Assembly (NCBI GenBank): GCA_951812745.1 | Contig: OX638327.1 | Location: 620,001-684,000 of the forward strand | Direction: 5' to 3' | Length of the DNA stretch: 64,000 nt | Source of the DNA: an uncultured Nitrospirales bacterium | Lineage (GTDB): Bacteria; Nitrospirota; Nitrospiria; Nitrospirales; UBA8639 | Shown: positions 55,892-64,000 of the stretch, one piece after another | Layout of the letters: every line of letters starts with the position of its first letter | How positions within the stretch are numbered: the stretch's first letter is position 1 | Translations under genes and position numbers: made by a program | The notes under the pieces: model-generated | Told to the model about the DNA's origin: nothing | Seen by the model: the letters and a program-made list of their open reading frames with translations, nothing else | Databases searched by the model: none

Positions 55892-57343
55892 ATGAAACTC
55901 GCCACAACCATGACAGTCAATCGGCTCACCGACGTCGTATGGGAAATTCCCAAGACGGAAAAGCCTGGCATGCTGGTCCCTGCCAGAATTTATGGAACGG
56001 AGACGATTCTCGGGGCAATGGATGCCGGCGTGTTTGAGCAAGTGACGAACGTGGCGTGTTTGCCCGGCATTCAACGGTATGCCCTGTGTATGCCTGATGG
56101 ACATTGGGGCTATGGATTTCCCATCGGAGGCGTTGCGGCGTTCGACGTGGGAAACGGCATTATTTCTCCGGGTGGCGTGGGCTATGATATCAATTGCGGC
56201 ATGCGGCTAATCCGTACGGATTTGACGCTGGCCGACGTGAAGTCGCGACTAGATGCCCTGATGACGGAGTTGTTCCGTACGGTCCCTGCCGGGGTCGGGT
56301 CGAAAGGCTTCGTGCATCTGTCCCGTCGGGCCTTTCAGGACGTGATGCGGAACGGAGCAAGATGGAGCGTGGAACAGGGCTATGGATGGGACAGTGATCT
56401 CACCCATACGGAAGAGGAGGGATGTCTCGGGGGAGCCGATCCCGAACACGTTTCCGAACAGGCTTGCCAGCGGGGAATAGGACAATTGGGCACGTTGGGT
56501 TCAGGAAATCATTACCTCGAAGTCCAGGTGGCCAAGAATGACCGTGTATACGATCGGCACGTGGCCGAACAATTCGGCATTCATGGAGATGACCAAATTG
56601 TCATCATGGTTCATTGTGGATCTCGAGGTCTCGGACACCAGGTCGGCACCGATTACGTACGGATCTTTGAAAAGGCCATGAAACGCTATGGTATCACCGT
56701 TAAGGATCAACAATTGGCCTGTGCTCCTTATCGATCACCGGAGGGGCAGAACTATTTCGCGGCGATGAACTGTGCGGCCAATATGGCCTTTGCCAACCGG
56801 CAGGTGATTGCCCATCAAATTCGTGAAGCCTTTCGTCGGGTATTCCGGCAATCCCCCGAGAAGCTCGGCATGCGCCAAGTCTATGACGTGGCCCACAATA
56901 TCGCCAAAGTGGAACGTTACGAAGAAAAGCAATTTCTGGTCCATCGGAAAGGCGCGACCCGGGCGTTTGGGCCGGGGAGCCCCGATGTGCCGGAACCTTT
57001 CCGAACGATCGGTCAACCGGTGATCTGCGGCGGGTCCATGGAGACCGGTTCGTACCTGCTGGTGGGGACGGCACAGGCCAATGCGGAATCCTTTGGATCG
57101 ACGATGCATGGCGCCGGCCGGACCATGTCTCGGGCTCAGGCCAAGCGAACGATCCGCGGGGCGACACTTCAGCAAACCATGGCCGAACGGGGTATCCTGG
57201 TGAAAGCGGTTTCGATGTCGGGATTGGCCGAAGAAGCAGGAATCGCGTATAAAAACATTGCCGACGTCGTGGAGTCGGTGGATACTGCCGGGATTACCAG
57301 AAAAGTGGCTGAATTATTACCAATAGGTAACATCAAAGGGTAA
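55892..57343 (+). CDS. rtcB: RNA-splicing ligase RtcB
   Basis: 483 residues. RtcB joins 2',3'-cyclic phosphate or 3'-phosphate RNA ends to 5'-OH ends using GTP and Mn2+. The metal site shows YDINCGMRL with Asp99 and Cys102, then GTLGSGNHYLE, IMVHCGSRGLGHQV, and the guanylylated histidine region PGSMETGSY-like ICGGSMETGSYLLVGT. Near the end HGAGRTMSRAQAK is conserved. In bacteria it repairs RNA cut by toxins or stress nucleases. It forms an operon with archease; no RtcR regulator is nearby. Confidence 0.95.
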   Translation: MKLATTMTVNRLTDVVWEIPKTEKPGMLVPARIYGTETILGAMDAGVFEQVTNVACLPGIQRYALCMPDGHWGYGFPIGGVAAFDVGNGIISPGGVGYDINCGMRLIRTDLTLADVKSRLDALMTELFRTVPAGVGSKGFVHLSRRAFQDVMRNGARWSVEQGYGWDSDLTHTEEEGCLGGADPEHVSEQACQRGIGQLGTLGSGNHYLEVQVAKNDRVYDRHVAEQFGIHGDDQIVIMVHCGSRGLGHQVGTDYVRIFEKAMKRYGITVKDQQLACAPYRSPEGQNYFAAMNCAANMAFANRQVIAHQIREAFRRVFRQSPEKLGMRQVYDVAHNIAKVERYEEKQFLVHRKGATRAFGPGSPDVPEPFRTIGQPVICGGSMETGSYLLVGTAQANAESFGSTMHGAGRTMSRAQAKRTIRGATLQQTMAERGILVKAVSMSGLAEEAGIAYKNIADVVESVDTAGITRKVAELLPIGNIKG

Positions 57344-57379
57344 ACAACTCGACGTGTCTCGATCAATCAGGTGTTGGGC

Positions 57380-58411
57380 ATGATTCCCACTGTGGAATGG
57401 AAAGAAGGAGTTGTACGACTCCTCGACCAAAGTCAGTTGCCCGGTCGCGCCGAACTGCTCGAGTGCAAAGACGTTGAAGCCGTGGCATCCGCCATTCAAG
57501 GGCTGAAGGTGCGAGGGGCTCCTGCCATTGGCGTGACCGCAGCCATGGGGGTTGCGTTGGGAGCGCAATCCGTCTTCGAGACTGATGTCTCGGCGTTTGA
57601 ACAAAAGGTCCTGGCCATGTGCGATCAATTGGCTGCGACTCGACCGACGGCCGTGAATCTTTTCTGGGCGATTGCGCGCATGAAGGTCGTTGTACGGGAA
57701 AATCGTGATTACCCGGTGTCTGAGATCCAAGCTCGACTCGTCCAGGAAGCCTTAGCGATTCAACGGGAAGACGTTGCGATGTGCAAAGCTATGGGCCAAC
57801 ACGGAGCTCTCCTCATCAAGGATGGGCACAACGTTTTAACGCACTGTAATGCAGGGGCCTTGGCAACCGCCGGCTATGGTACGGCTTTAGGCGTGGTCAG
57901 GGCGGCATCGGAGCAGGGGAAAGCGGTGCACGTCTTTGTGAATGAGACCCGGCCCGTCCTTCAAGGTGCCCGGTTGACGGCTTGGGAGCTGATGGAAGAC
58001 GGCATTCCCGTCACCCTGATCACGGACAGCATGGCCGGAGCCGTCATGCAGCAAGGGAAAATCGATCTGTGCGTGGTCGGGGCCGACCGGATTGCCGCCA
58101 ACGGAGACGTGGCGAATAAAATCGGGACGTATGCCGTTGCGGTCCTCGCCAAGGCCCATCACATCCCCTTTTACGTTGCGGCGCCTTCTTCTACTATCGA
58201 CGTTTCAACTCCATCCGGTTCCGCCATTCCGATTGAAGAACGCCCCGGTCACGAAGTGACTACCATTAACGGGGAGGTATGGATTGCCCCACAAGGCGTG
58301 GCCGTCTTTAACCCGGCCTTTGACGTGACGCCCGCCGAGTACGTCACCGGGATCATTACGGAGCAGGGGGTCGTAACTCCGGACCGGATTGCAGAAACGT
58401 TTCAAAGGTGA
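57380..58411 (+). CDS. mtnA: S-methyl-5-thioribose-1-phosphate isomerase
   Basis: 343 residues. MtnA converts methylthioribose 1-phosphate to the ribulose form in methionine salvage. [35 protein letters not shown], the catalytic Cys156 in [18 protein letters not shown] and Asp236 in [19 protein letters not shown] are present. ATG 57380 gives the family start; GTG 57371 is an alternative. No riboswitch fits in the 36-base gap after rtcB. Other salvage genes are not in view. Confidence 0.95.
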   Translation: MIPTVEWKEGVVRLLDQSQLPGRAELLECKDVEAVASAIQGLKVRGAPAIGVTAAMGVALGAQSVFETDVSAFEQKVLAMCDQLAATRPTAVNLFWAIARMKVVVRENRDYPVSEIQARLVQEALAIQREDVAMCKAMGQHGALLIKDGHNVLTHCNAGALATAGYGTALGVVRAASEQGKAVHVFVNETRPVLQGARLTAWELMEDGIPVTLITDSMAGAVMQQGKIDLCVVGADRIAANGDVANKIGTYAVAVLAKAHHIPFYVAAPSSTIDVSTPSGSAIPIEERPGHEVTTINGEVWIAPQGVAVFNPAFDVTPAEYVTGIITEQGVVTPDRIAETFQR

Positions 58412-58842
58412 AGCACGATCCGGCTTTGCCAGACAATCTGTACGGAACGGGATGGAACATGGGAAACGACGTTCTCGACAAGACACGGTCCGGATGCCTG
58501 ATCTATGACTCCCACTGCCGTCTTTGCGTGGCAGTGAAGCGAACATTAGAGCAGCGTTCCGCGCATATTCAATTTGTCCCCTATGAAAGCCGAAAGGCTG
58601 CCGAATGTCTGGGGAAACATTATCAGGTCGACCGTCGACCTCCCATGGCCTACTGGGTCGATGAAAGGGGAACGGTTGTTGGGGGGCTGGAAGCGTTTTT
58701 TCCGTTTCTACACGGCCTGAGAAGCTGGAAAATCTTCATGTTTTTCTGGAAATTTCAGTTGTGTCGCCACATCATGATTGGCCTTTATGAATTTGTGGCC
58801 AAGCATCGCTATCGCTGGTTTGGCGCAACCGAGAAATGCTAG
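58408..58842 (+). CDS. DUF393 (DCC-type) thioredoxin-like protein
   Basis: 144 residues from a GTG that overlaps the mtnA stop (GTGA); an ATG at 58459 would give 127 residues starting just before the domain. The DxxCxxC motif is YDSHCRLC, and the rest ([35 protein letters not shown]) follows the DUF393 pattern of short thioredoxin-fold proteins. A redox role is presumed. Position directly after mtnA suggests cotranscription. Confidence 0.82.
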   Translation: MKHDPALPDNLYGTGWNMGNDVLDKTRSGCLIYDSHCRLCVAVKRTLEQRSAHIQFVPYESRKAAECLGKHYQVDRRPPMAYWVDERGTVVGGLEAFFPFLHGLRSWKIFMFFWKFQLCRHIMIGLYEFVAKHRYRWFGATEKC

Positions 58843-58876
58843 TCAACGGTCCAAACCCATATGGCCCGGGCCAATT

Positions 58877-59500
58877 TCAAGAGGATCCTTCAGGAAGACG
58901 AAACTTGAGCACCTGTCCCTGGACTTCGGTCTTTTCCAGAAACTCCTCGAAGCCCTCCGCGAGCACTTCTCCGATGAGTTGCTCCATGTCCTCTTTAGTG
59001 AAGAATACCTGATTGTCCGTTTCGCCAACCCCAATCGCGACCCGTACGGTACTTTCGTCCGCGGCATTGTGGACCGTAAAGGCCATGATCGTGTCAACTT
59101 CGAGGAGGGTGGAAAGAGGTTCATCGGTAGCCTGCACCGCAAATTTTTGGATGGTAGCCTCAACTCTGACATTAGGGGATTCGGTGCCATTGGCCGGTGA
59201 GGCAGCAAATCCGGCTTGATTCAAGAAGTCGACAAAAGAATTCGTGACACGTTGACGGAGAGTGCCGTCCATCACGTCAAAATACGTTTGACCTCCTCCA
59301 CCACGTGTCCGCATACCCAGGTGCTCGGATGACGGTCGTCGATCATCGAATGGAGAAACCGCAACGGTAAGAGGAGAGCCTTTGGAATCGATTGCGGACT
59401 CGACGTGCTGGATACGTAATTTGACAATCTCTCCGGTCCCTTGACATCCGGAAATGAACAGAACGGCCAAGAGAAATCCTGCGAGACACAGTGGCTTCAT
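58877..59500 (-). CDS. Lipoprotein of unknown function, YajG-like
   Basis: 207 residues. Signal peptide II with lipobox ending at Cys19 (LFISGC). After the acylated cysteine there is a beta-strand-rich domain with LTVAVSPFDDRRP, VTNSFVDFLNQAGF and VRVEATIQKFAVQA, a layout resembling YajG-type lipoproteins. The Gly run RGGGGQTYFD near residue 65 is a flexible loop. Anchoring to the outer membrane is likely since no Asp follows the Cys (Gln at +2). It is convergent with the DUF393 gene. Confidence 0.8.
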   Translation of the reverse strand: MKPLCLAGFLLAVLFISGCQGTGEIVKLRIQHVESAIDSKGSPLTVAVSPFDDRRPSSEHLGMRTRGGGGQTYFDVMDGTLRQRVTNSFVDFLNQAGFAASPANGTESPNVRVEATIQKFAVQATDEPLSTLLEVDTIMAFTVHNAADESTVRVAIGVGETDNQVFFTKEDMEQLIGEVLAEGFEEFLEKTEVQGQVLKFRLPEGSS

Positions 59501-59738
59501 AAGGCGACACTCCTTTTTTGGGGGGGCAATACGTGGTGATGTCCATCTATGAGCGCCTTCTTCATAACGGCCTCGGCACTCAATTTTCCACGAGACGTTT
59601 ATCTAATAACACTATGACAAGCCAACAAGAAAATACAAGCGTAATCTTGCGGAATAGAGTATACACTGTAATATTTGACTTTCACGACGGCTCCTTGTCA
59701 CTATGCGGTGACGTTCTTTTATCCCTTTCTGTTACCTC

Positions 59739-60110
59739 ATGTGGAATCGAAATTTTCTCTTTCGGGCTCATGAAGCCGTCCCGCTACCTGAAACGGAGAA
59801 TGACGTGTTTCACGAAACGGATCCGGCGCTGGACAGTTCGGGCTTGATCATGGAAAAGTATATTTCGGTCTGGCTCCAGGGGGAGGGAGAAAACGATGAA
59901 CCCCTGGCCTATACCAACGTCTACGTCCGGACCGCGACGCTCGACCCTGTCAAAAAGGTCGGGTTTCTACAACCCTTGCAGGGTCGTTCCCACCAAATCA
60001 GGCAAATGCTCTCCTCAGAGCAGAAAGCATTTTTAAAAGATTGGCTCAAAAACACGAATTCCACGGCATGGGACGAAGCCGACGAGCATTTTCAAAAAAT
60101 CTTTGACTAG
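59739..60110 (+). CDS. Hypothetical protein
   Basis: 123 residues, soluble and acidic, no recognised domain. Phrases such as EKYISVWLQGEGENDEPLAY and LQGRSHQIRQMLSSEQKAFL show a normal globular composition, and the three Asp/Asn/Tyr-Val junctions use the GAC/AAC/TAC-GTN codons typical of this genome, supporting real coding. The start is uncertain (ATG 59739 or ATG 59850), as there is no ribosome-binding site. The 240 bases upstream to the lipoprotein gene contain nothing recognisable. Confidence 0.55.
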   Translation: MWNRNFLFRAHEAVPLPETENDVFHETDPALDSSGLIMEKYISVWLQGEGENDEPLAYTNVYVRTATLDPVKKVGFLQPLQGRSHQIRQMLSSEQKAFLKDWLKNTNSTAWDEADEHFQKIFD

Positions 60111-60171
60111 GCGTTTTGGCCAGGGATCTGTGCCCTGAGCCGTTCGTTTTGCTCCTTTCCCCTCGTTTCCC

Positions 60172-61443
60172 ATGGATATTCACGTTGACGTCGTTGTGAT
60201 TGGTGCCGGAGGCGGAGGAGCGATCCTGGGGCTTTTACTCGCCAAGAAAGGGATTCGGACCCTCGTCCTCGAACAAGCTTCAGGCCCTCCTCATGGCATA
60301 CGAGGAGAAATTCTCCAGCCGAACGGGCAAAAAATTTTGGACGATCTGAGTCTGCTGGATCAATTGCCACAAAACGCGGTACAGCCCGTTCGACATTTTC
60401 ATTTTCGCCAAATTGGCGGGAAACGGTTGTGTTCGATCGACTACGCTGAACTGTCTCCTCCCTATAATCGTGCCCTCGTCACCTTACCGCATGTTGCTCA
60501 TCGGACGGTGCTGGAAGCCTTGGAGAAACAGAATCCAGGAGGGTTGTGGTACAACGCGTCTTTTACCAACGTCTTGAAAAAAGGCAGAAAAATCATAGGA
60601 GTGGAAGCAGACGTTCAAGGCAAGCCCGTACGCATCTCCGCCAACTTAGTCGTCGGGGCCGATGGGCCGGCCTCCAAAGTTCGTGAATCGCTCAAAATTC
60701 CAACCAAGCTGTACCGGTATCCCGAAAGCTATCTTGTCGCCATCTTGGATTGCCCCGAGAAATTGGATGAAGCGCAATATTTTCTCGGAAAAAAGGAAAT
60801 TCTGGGTTTATTCCCGGCCGCAAAAGGAAAAATTTATCTCGTCTATTTGATCGACGCCGAATCCCAAAACGCCATACATGCAGCTGGTGTCGAACCCCTT
60901 CAAAAACGTTGGTCCGCCATGTATCCCGAGCTGTCGGCCACGTTTCAAGGCTTCACGAACTGGGAGCAATCAACGGTCATGCCTACGGGTCGAACCCGAG
61001 CGCGAACGTGGGTCACCGATGGGGCCGTGCTGATCGGGGATGCCGCCCATGGGATGAATCCCCATGCCTCTCAAGGGCGCATGCAGGCCATGGTCGATGC
61101 CACGGTATTGGCGGATTTGATTCCTTCGTGTTTGGCAGAAGACAATTTTGAGGAATCCCGCCTGAAGGTGTATGAAAAACAGCGTCGCCCTAAAGTCGAA
61201 ATGCTGCAGCGGCTTGCCGATGAAGAGGCTTTTTTTTGGAATACGGGGAACCCCGTGCTCGCGTGGTTGCGCAACCGGGTCTTTTCCACCATCGACGAAA
61301 ACCGGCGGCTTAAATATCAAGTGTTGACTGCAACTGCCGGACTTCGTGAGACTCCGCCCTTCGGGCTACTGGATCGCTTCCTGGCCCTGGGACTGGTTCC
61401 TGATCCCCGTGCCGATCAACGACCACCGCATGCTCTTTCGTAG
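60172..61443 (+). CDS. FAD-dependent monooxygenase-like oxidoreductase
   Basis: 423 residues of the PHBH/UbiH fold. FAD-binding GxGxxG is VVVIGAGGGGAILGLLLAKK; the DG motif appears as VVGADGPASKVRESL near residue 165, and the GD motif as LIGDAAHGMNPHASQGRMQA near 285. These proteins hydroxylate aromatic compounds or reduce prenyl/quinone precursors. The ligand is not evident; ubiquinone or menaquinone metabolism, carotenoid or geranylgeranyl reduction are all possible. It starts 62 bases after the hypothetical gene. Confidence 0.88.
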   Translation: MDIHVDVVVIGAGGGGAILGLLLAKKGIRTLVLEQASGPPHGIRGEILQPNGQKILDDLSLLDQLPQNAVQPVRHFHFRQIGGKRLCSIDYAELSPPYNRALVTLPHVAHRTVLEALEKQNPGGLWYNASFTNVLKKGRKIIGVEADVQGKPVRISANLVVGADGPASKVRESLKIPTKLYRYPESYLVAILDCPEKLDEAQYFLGKKEILGLFPAAKGKIYLVYLIDAESQNAIHAAGVEPLQKRWSAMYPELSATFQGFTNWEQSTVMPTGRTRARTWVTDGAVLIGDAAHGMNPHASQGRMQAMVDATVLADLIPSCLAEDNFEESRLKVYEKQRRPKVEMLQRLADEEAFFWNTGNPVLAWLRNRVFSTIDENRRLKYQVLTATAGLRETPPFGLLDRFLALGLVPDPRADQRPPHALS

Positions 61444-61482
61444 GACCAATTCCCACGATACGTTAGGGGCACGGTCGTAAGT

Positions 61483-62247
61483 ATGACTACCAATCCGCCC
61501 TGGTCCCAACTCCAGGAAGAGACGCATGCCCCGCTACGCGGCTTTCTCCGTTCCGTAAAAAAACAAAAAGACCTCGCATCTCAAGCCATCCTCGTCTATG
61601 GAAGTGTGGCACGTGGTGAGTTCCTGCAAGGATACTCCAACATCAACGTCTTGATCCTGCTTGAACAGATCACACAGCCCGTTCTTCAACAATGGAGCGC
61701 CATTCACAAACAGTGGGCCAGGGAAAAAGTCGTGGCCCCGTTGTTTCTCACCCACTCGGATCTTCAACAATCCTCAGACGTGTTTCCGTTGGAATATCTG
61801 GACATCAAGGAATGCCACGTCCTGCTTGAAGGACATGATCCGTTCCCTGAATTGCACGTCGATGCCACGCATCTATTTCGCCAATGCCGGCAGGAAGTCC
61901 ATGCAAACCTTCTGCGAGTACGTCAATGCTACGTCGAAGGGTTGGGGAAGGTGGAAGCAATCCAAACTCTGTTGCCCCTCTCATTAACCGCGCTGCTGCC
62001 CTGTCTCCGCGGACTGTATCGCCTGCTGGATCGTCCATCGAACATGAAATCTCCGGAAGTGTTGGATGAGCTGAACGCCACGTTAGACGTTGATCCTTCA
62101 GTGTTCCTCGAAGCCTGGCGCTTGAAACGCGGCCTCAGTACCCCGGGGAAGCATGAACTGCCCAAGCTGTTGGAACGATATCTTACAGGCTTGGGGCAAC
62201 TGGTGGGCAAGGTAGACTCGATGAAACATGAGGAACGGGTTCAATAA
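61483..62247 (+). CDS. Nucleotidyltransferase-fold protein with both catalytic Asp replaced by Asn
   Basis: 254 residues. The N-terminal 110 residues follow the MNT/KNTase minimal fold: AILVYGSVARGEFLQGYSN then INVLILL. The expected SDID metal-binding pair is SNIN, with both codons AAC, so catalysis should be lost. The C-terminal half is helical (VHANLLRVRQCYVEGLGKVE), as in substrate-binding HEPN-like or KNTase C domains. It could be a pseudoenzyme regulator or toxin-related binding protein. It uses the host-type AC|GT codon habit (6 of 6 sites), so it is a resident gene, not recent import. Confidence 0.75.
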   Translation: MTTNPPWSQLQEETHAPLRGFLRSVKKQKDLASQAILVYGSVARGEFLQGYSNINVLILLEQITQPVLQQWSAIHKQWAREKVVAPLFLTHSDLQQSSDVFPLEYLDIKECHVLLEGHDPFPELHVDATHLFRQCRQEVHANLLRVRQCYVEGLGKVEAIQTLLPLSLTALLPCLRGLYRLLDRPSNMKSPEVLDELNATLDVDPSVFLEAWRLKRGLSTPGKHELPKLLERYLTGLGQLVGKVDSMKHEERVQ

Positions 62248-62319
62248 CCACGATCCAGCATCCTATAGTTAGGCAGAACTGCTTCTTAAGCAATGGTTGG
62301 GTAAAGAAGGAGAGCAACC

Positions 62320-62955
62320 ATGAGGTTTAGAACAGTTGAAATAGTATCATTCTTGATTCTCGCAACGCTGTTGCCAGGTCTAGCTGGAGGGGCTGCTCCC
62401 AGTAACTACGATGAGTGCATATTGGAGTCGATGAAAGGAGTTAAAAGCGATCTGGCGGCAAAGTCTATCATGAGGTCGTGTCGCAATATATATCCAGAAG
62501 GATCAAACAGGAAACCCAATGAGAACTTTTCGACCCCGAAAGGGCACCAAAGGGAACTAAAGCCGGCGATGGACTCCTATCATGATTGGATGGTCGAAGC
62601 TAAGAAGCTTAATCCCGACGCTACCGACGCCGACCTGACGGCCTACTATGAGCGCAAATATGGGAGTAAAAACGCTCGAGCACTCACAGATAAAGAAGTG
62701 AGCCAACTGACAGGAAGGGGTGGATTTTACAGAGGCAACTTCTCAGGCAGAATTCACAATGGAAATGCAAATGTCACGATATCTAAAGTCACAATACAGA
62801 TAACTACAATAATAGGTGGGAAGGAAGTCACGAAGCTGTATAGAGATGATGTCACTATAGAACCACAAACAACGGAATTTTTTATGTTCGAAGCCTTGCG
62901 GGGCGATAAAGACGCAGATTATTCATGGGCTATTAACAGCGCAATAGGCTATTAG
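62320..62955 (+). CDS. Exported hypothetical protein on probable foreign DNA
   Basis: 211 residues. Signal peptide (about 1-25, ending AGGAAP). The next stretch, NYDECILESMKGVKSDLAAK then SIMRSCRNIY, has two cysteines and resembles the short cysteine motif of small exported proteins from vibrios and phages (VF_A0006-like). The C-terminal half is beta-rich (NGNANVTISKVTIQITTIIG). AAGGAGAG lies before the ATG. Codon use differs from all upstream genes: Asp/Asn before Val is GAT/AAT. Function unknown. Confidence 0.7.
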   Translation: MRFRTVEIVSFLILATLLPGLAGGAAPSNYDECILESMKGVKSDLAAKSIMRSCRNIYPEGSNRKPNENFSTPKGHQRELKPAMDSYHDWMVEAKKLNPDATDADLTAYYERKYGSKNARALTDKEVSQLTGRGGFYRGNFSGRIHNGNANVTISKVTIQITTIIGGKEVTKLYRDDVTIEPQTTEFFMFEALRGDKDADYSWAINSAIGY

Positions 62956-62999
62956 CTTTAACAAGTTGAAGAAAAGTAATCCCTAATCTCTTGAAAAAA

Positions 63000-63578
63000 A
63001 TGCAGGAACAATTCTCAAGATTACTGCGCTACCGTTTCGACGAAAGGAACCGCCGAATGCACGAGCGGTTTCTTCAGGAGAAGCAACGATACAATGCGCG
63101 TGGGATTCTCTATTCATCAGAGACGGTCAAGGCGATGCATAAAGTGCTTGAAACGGAATTCAAAGAGAGTGTGGATGTCGTGGTAACAACAGCGCTAGAT
63201 GTCGTTGGCAAGAATGGCTTGCTGCCTGTCGAGAAGAAACTTCAAACGTTGTGCTTGGAAGCACTCTCACAGAGAAAAAATGAAGCTGAAGGGCTGTTTC
63301 TGGGAGCCATTCGCCCAATCGAAGAAGGACTGTTAAATACGACACTGCTTAAACCATATATGTCATTAGGAGACTTCTACCTCTTGCAGCGAGAAGAAAT
63401 GCTTATTAGCCTATCTCATGCGTATGCCAAACACAAAGGAGATAGGGGCGTCAACTTAGCGGAAGCAATTAAGAATAGATTTCTCAATCACCCGATAGTG
63501 GCTTGGCCTGCCGTTGCGATAACAGCGATTATTGTTATTGCCTCGTTGATTGGCGCGATCAATTTATTGCTAAGTTGA
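63000..63578 (+). CDS. Hypothetical membrane-anchored protein on probable foreign DNA
   Basis: 192 residues. The first 165 are charged and helical (FSRLLRYRFDERNRRMHERF, YNARGILYSSETVKAMHKVL), followed by a C-terminal membrane helix at about 172-192 (WPAVAITAIIVIASLIGAIN), so the protein faces the cytoplasm as a tail-anchored type. No domain recognised. ATG 63000 is used; a TTG nine bases earlier is also open. Both Asp-Val sites are GAT|GTC, unlike the core genes. Confidence 0.65.
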   Translation: MQEQFSRLLRYRFDERNRRMHERFLQEKQRYNARGILYSSETVKAMHKVLETEFKESVDVVVTTALDVVGKNGLLPVEKKLQTLCLEALSQRKNEAEGLFLGAIRPIEEGLLNTTLLKPYMSLGDFYLLQREEMLISLSHAYAKHKGDRGVNLAEAIKNRFLNHPIVAWPAVAITAIIVIASLIGAINLLLS

Positions 63579-63615
63579 AATGTCGGCGTAGATACTAATG
63601 TGAAGATCGAAACCC

Positions 63616-63783
63616 ATGAAAACTGATTCCAATTCTAGAATCTACTTGCAAAACGAATTGACCCAGCAAAGCTTGCGCGAATCGGCCGATCTGTATGCCG
63701 AAACTTACGAGAAGGATGACGAAACGCAAGAATGGACCGATGCGGCTCTGTCGGATTGGACTTTGAGATCCAGGAGTAACTGA
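63616..63783 (+). CDS. Small antitoxin-like protein
   Basis: 55 residues: MKTDSNSRIYLQNELTQQSL, RESADLYAETYEKDDETQEW, TDAALSDWTLRSRSN. The central SLRESADLYAETYE and the acidic DDETQEWTDAALSDW resemble the short antitoxins that precede PemK/MazF-type toxins. No toxin gene follows in the next 170 bases, and none precedes it, so it may be an orphan or the toxin may be lost. There is no strong ribosome-binding site, so expression is uncertain. Confidence 0.5.
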   Translation: MKTDSNSRIYLQNELTQQSLRESADLYAETYEKDDETQEWTDAALSDWTLRSRSN

Positions 63784-63957
63784 GATCAGATCCTGAGGCA
63801 TCGGATGTTTTGTAAAGCATCGCACATGACGGATCAGGCCCAATACCGTATAATGAAGCGGATTTGCTGCTTAATTAATGGTTATATGATCTGATAGCGT
63901 GATGATGGGCAAACCATCTGATTTCAGGATCGAACTATAATCAGGAGGATCAGACTG

Positions 63958-64000
63958 ATGGATGATCTCCTAACTATAGCCCAAATCGAAGCACAGTTTT
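63958..64000 (+). CDS. Start of a gene cut by the window edge
   Basis: ATG 63958 with AGGAGG at 63943-63948, nine bases upstream, an excellent ribosome-binding site. Only 14 residues are visible (MDDLLTIAQIEAQF). The beginning resembles small proteins with an EIEARF-type start that accompany aspartyl-protease-like genes, but this is too short to identify. Confidence 0.5.
   Translation, partial: MDDLLTIAQIEAQF

Noticed and set aside
57344-57379. SAM riboswitch upstream of mtnA
   Set aside because: The gap after rtcB is only 36 bases, too short for any known class.
59518-59847. 109-codon open frame before the hypothetical gene
   Set aside because: Composition is irregular and it overlaps the start of the better-supported frame 59739-60110.

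Overview
This 64 kb window looks like a bacterial chromosome of the Nitrospirota, most likely Nitrospira or a close relative. This is inferred from gene content and no search was run. The cell is Gram-negative (outer-membrane porin, AsmA-family protein, lipoprotein, FtsEX with an EnvC-like activator) yet carries a full actinobacterial-type 20S proteasome cluster, a combination known from Nitrospira and Leptospirillum. DNA is moderately GC-rich, most genes lie on the + strand, and many start codons overlap the preceding stop.

Layout. 1-12.6 kb: end of formate-THF ligase, uvrB, a DUF4321 membrane protein, the ffh-rpsP-rimM-trmD-rplS-rnhB-yraN translation block, then ftsE-ftsX-envC-ctpA for cell division and envelope. 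12.6-15.4 kb: an Lrp-type sensor domain, a helix-hairpin-helix protein and thiS-thiG-thiE. 15.5-22 kb: proteasome cluster arc-dop-prcB-prcA-pafA with no visible gene for the protein modifier (Pup or UBact). 22-28.7 kb: M23 peptidase, LOG protein, remnants of IS110 and IS30 elements, several dispersed repeats, hsp20, arfB, mazG. 28.8-35.5 kb: NtrY/NtrX-type two-component pair, rlmD, purN, tRNA-Ala(CGC), an Rrf2 regulator and DUF2061.

36.4-46.7 kb is a nitrogen-assimilation block: a structured leader with an intrinsic terminator, a porin, two Amt transporters around a P-II gene, glutamine synthetase with the adenylylatable Tyr397, and a glutamine synthetase adenylyltransferase split into two divergent genes. 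One of these halves carries a GlnD-like pair of ACT domains. Substrate entry, transport, sensing, assimilation and covalent control of GlnA thus sit together.

46.8-62.2 kb: clpB, SYLF protein, YjbQ, HD protein, a large AsmA-family protein, archease-rtcB, mtnA, DUF393, a lipoprotein, a flavoprotein and a nucleotidyltransferase-like protein with both catalytic aspartates changed to asparagine. From about 62.3 kb to the end the DNA is more A+T-rich, genes are unrecognised, and a strong core-genome sequence habit (C rather than T before Val GTN codons, giving ACGT) disappears. The tail is probably acquired DNA.
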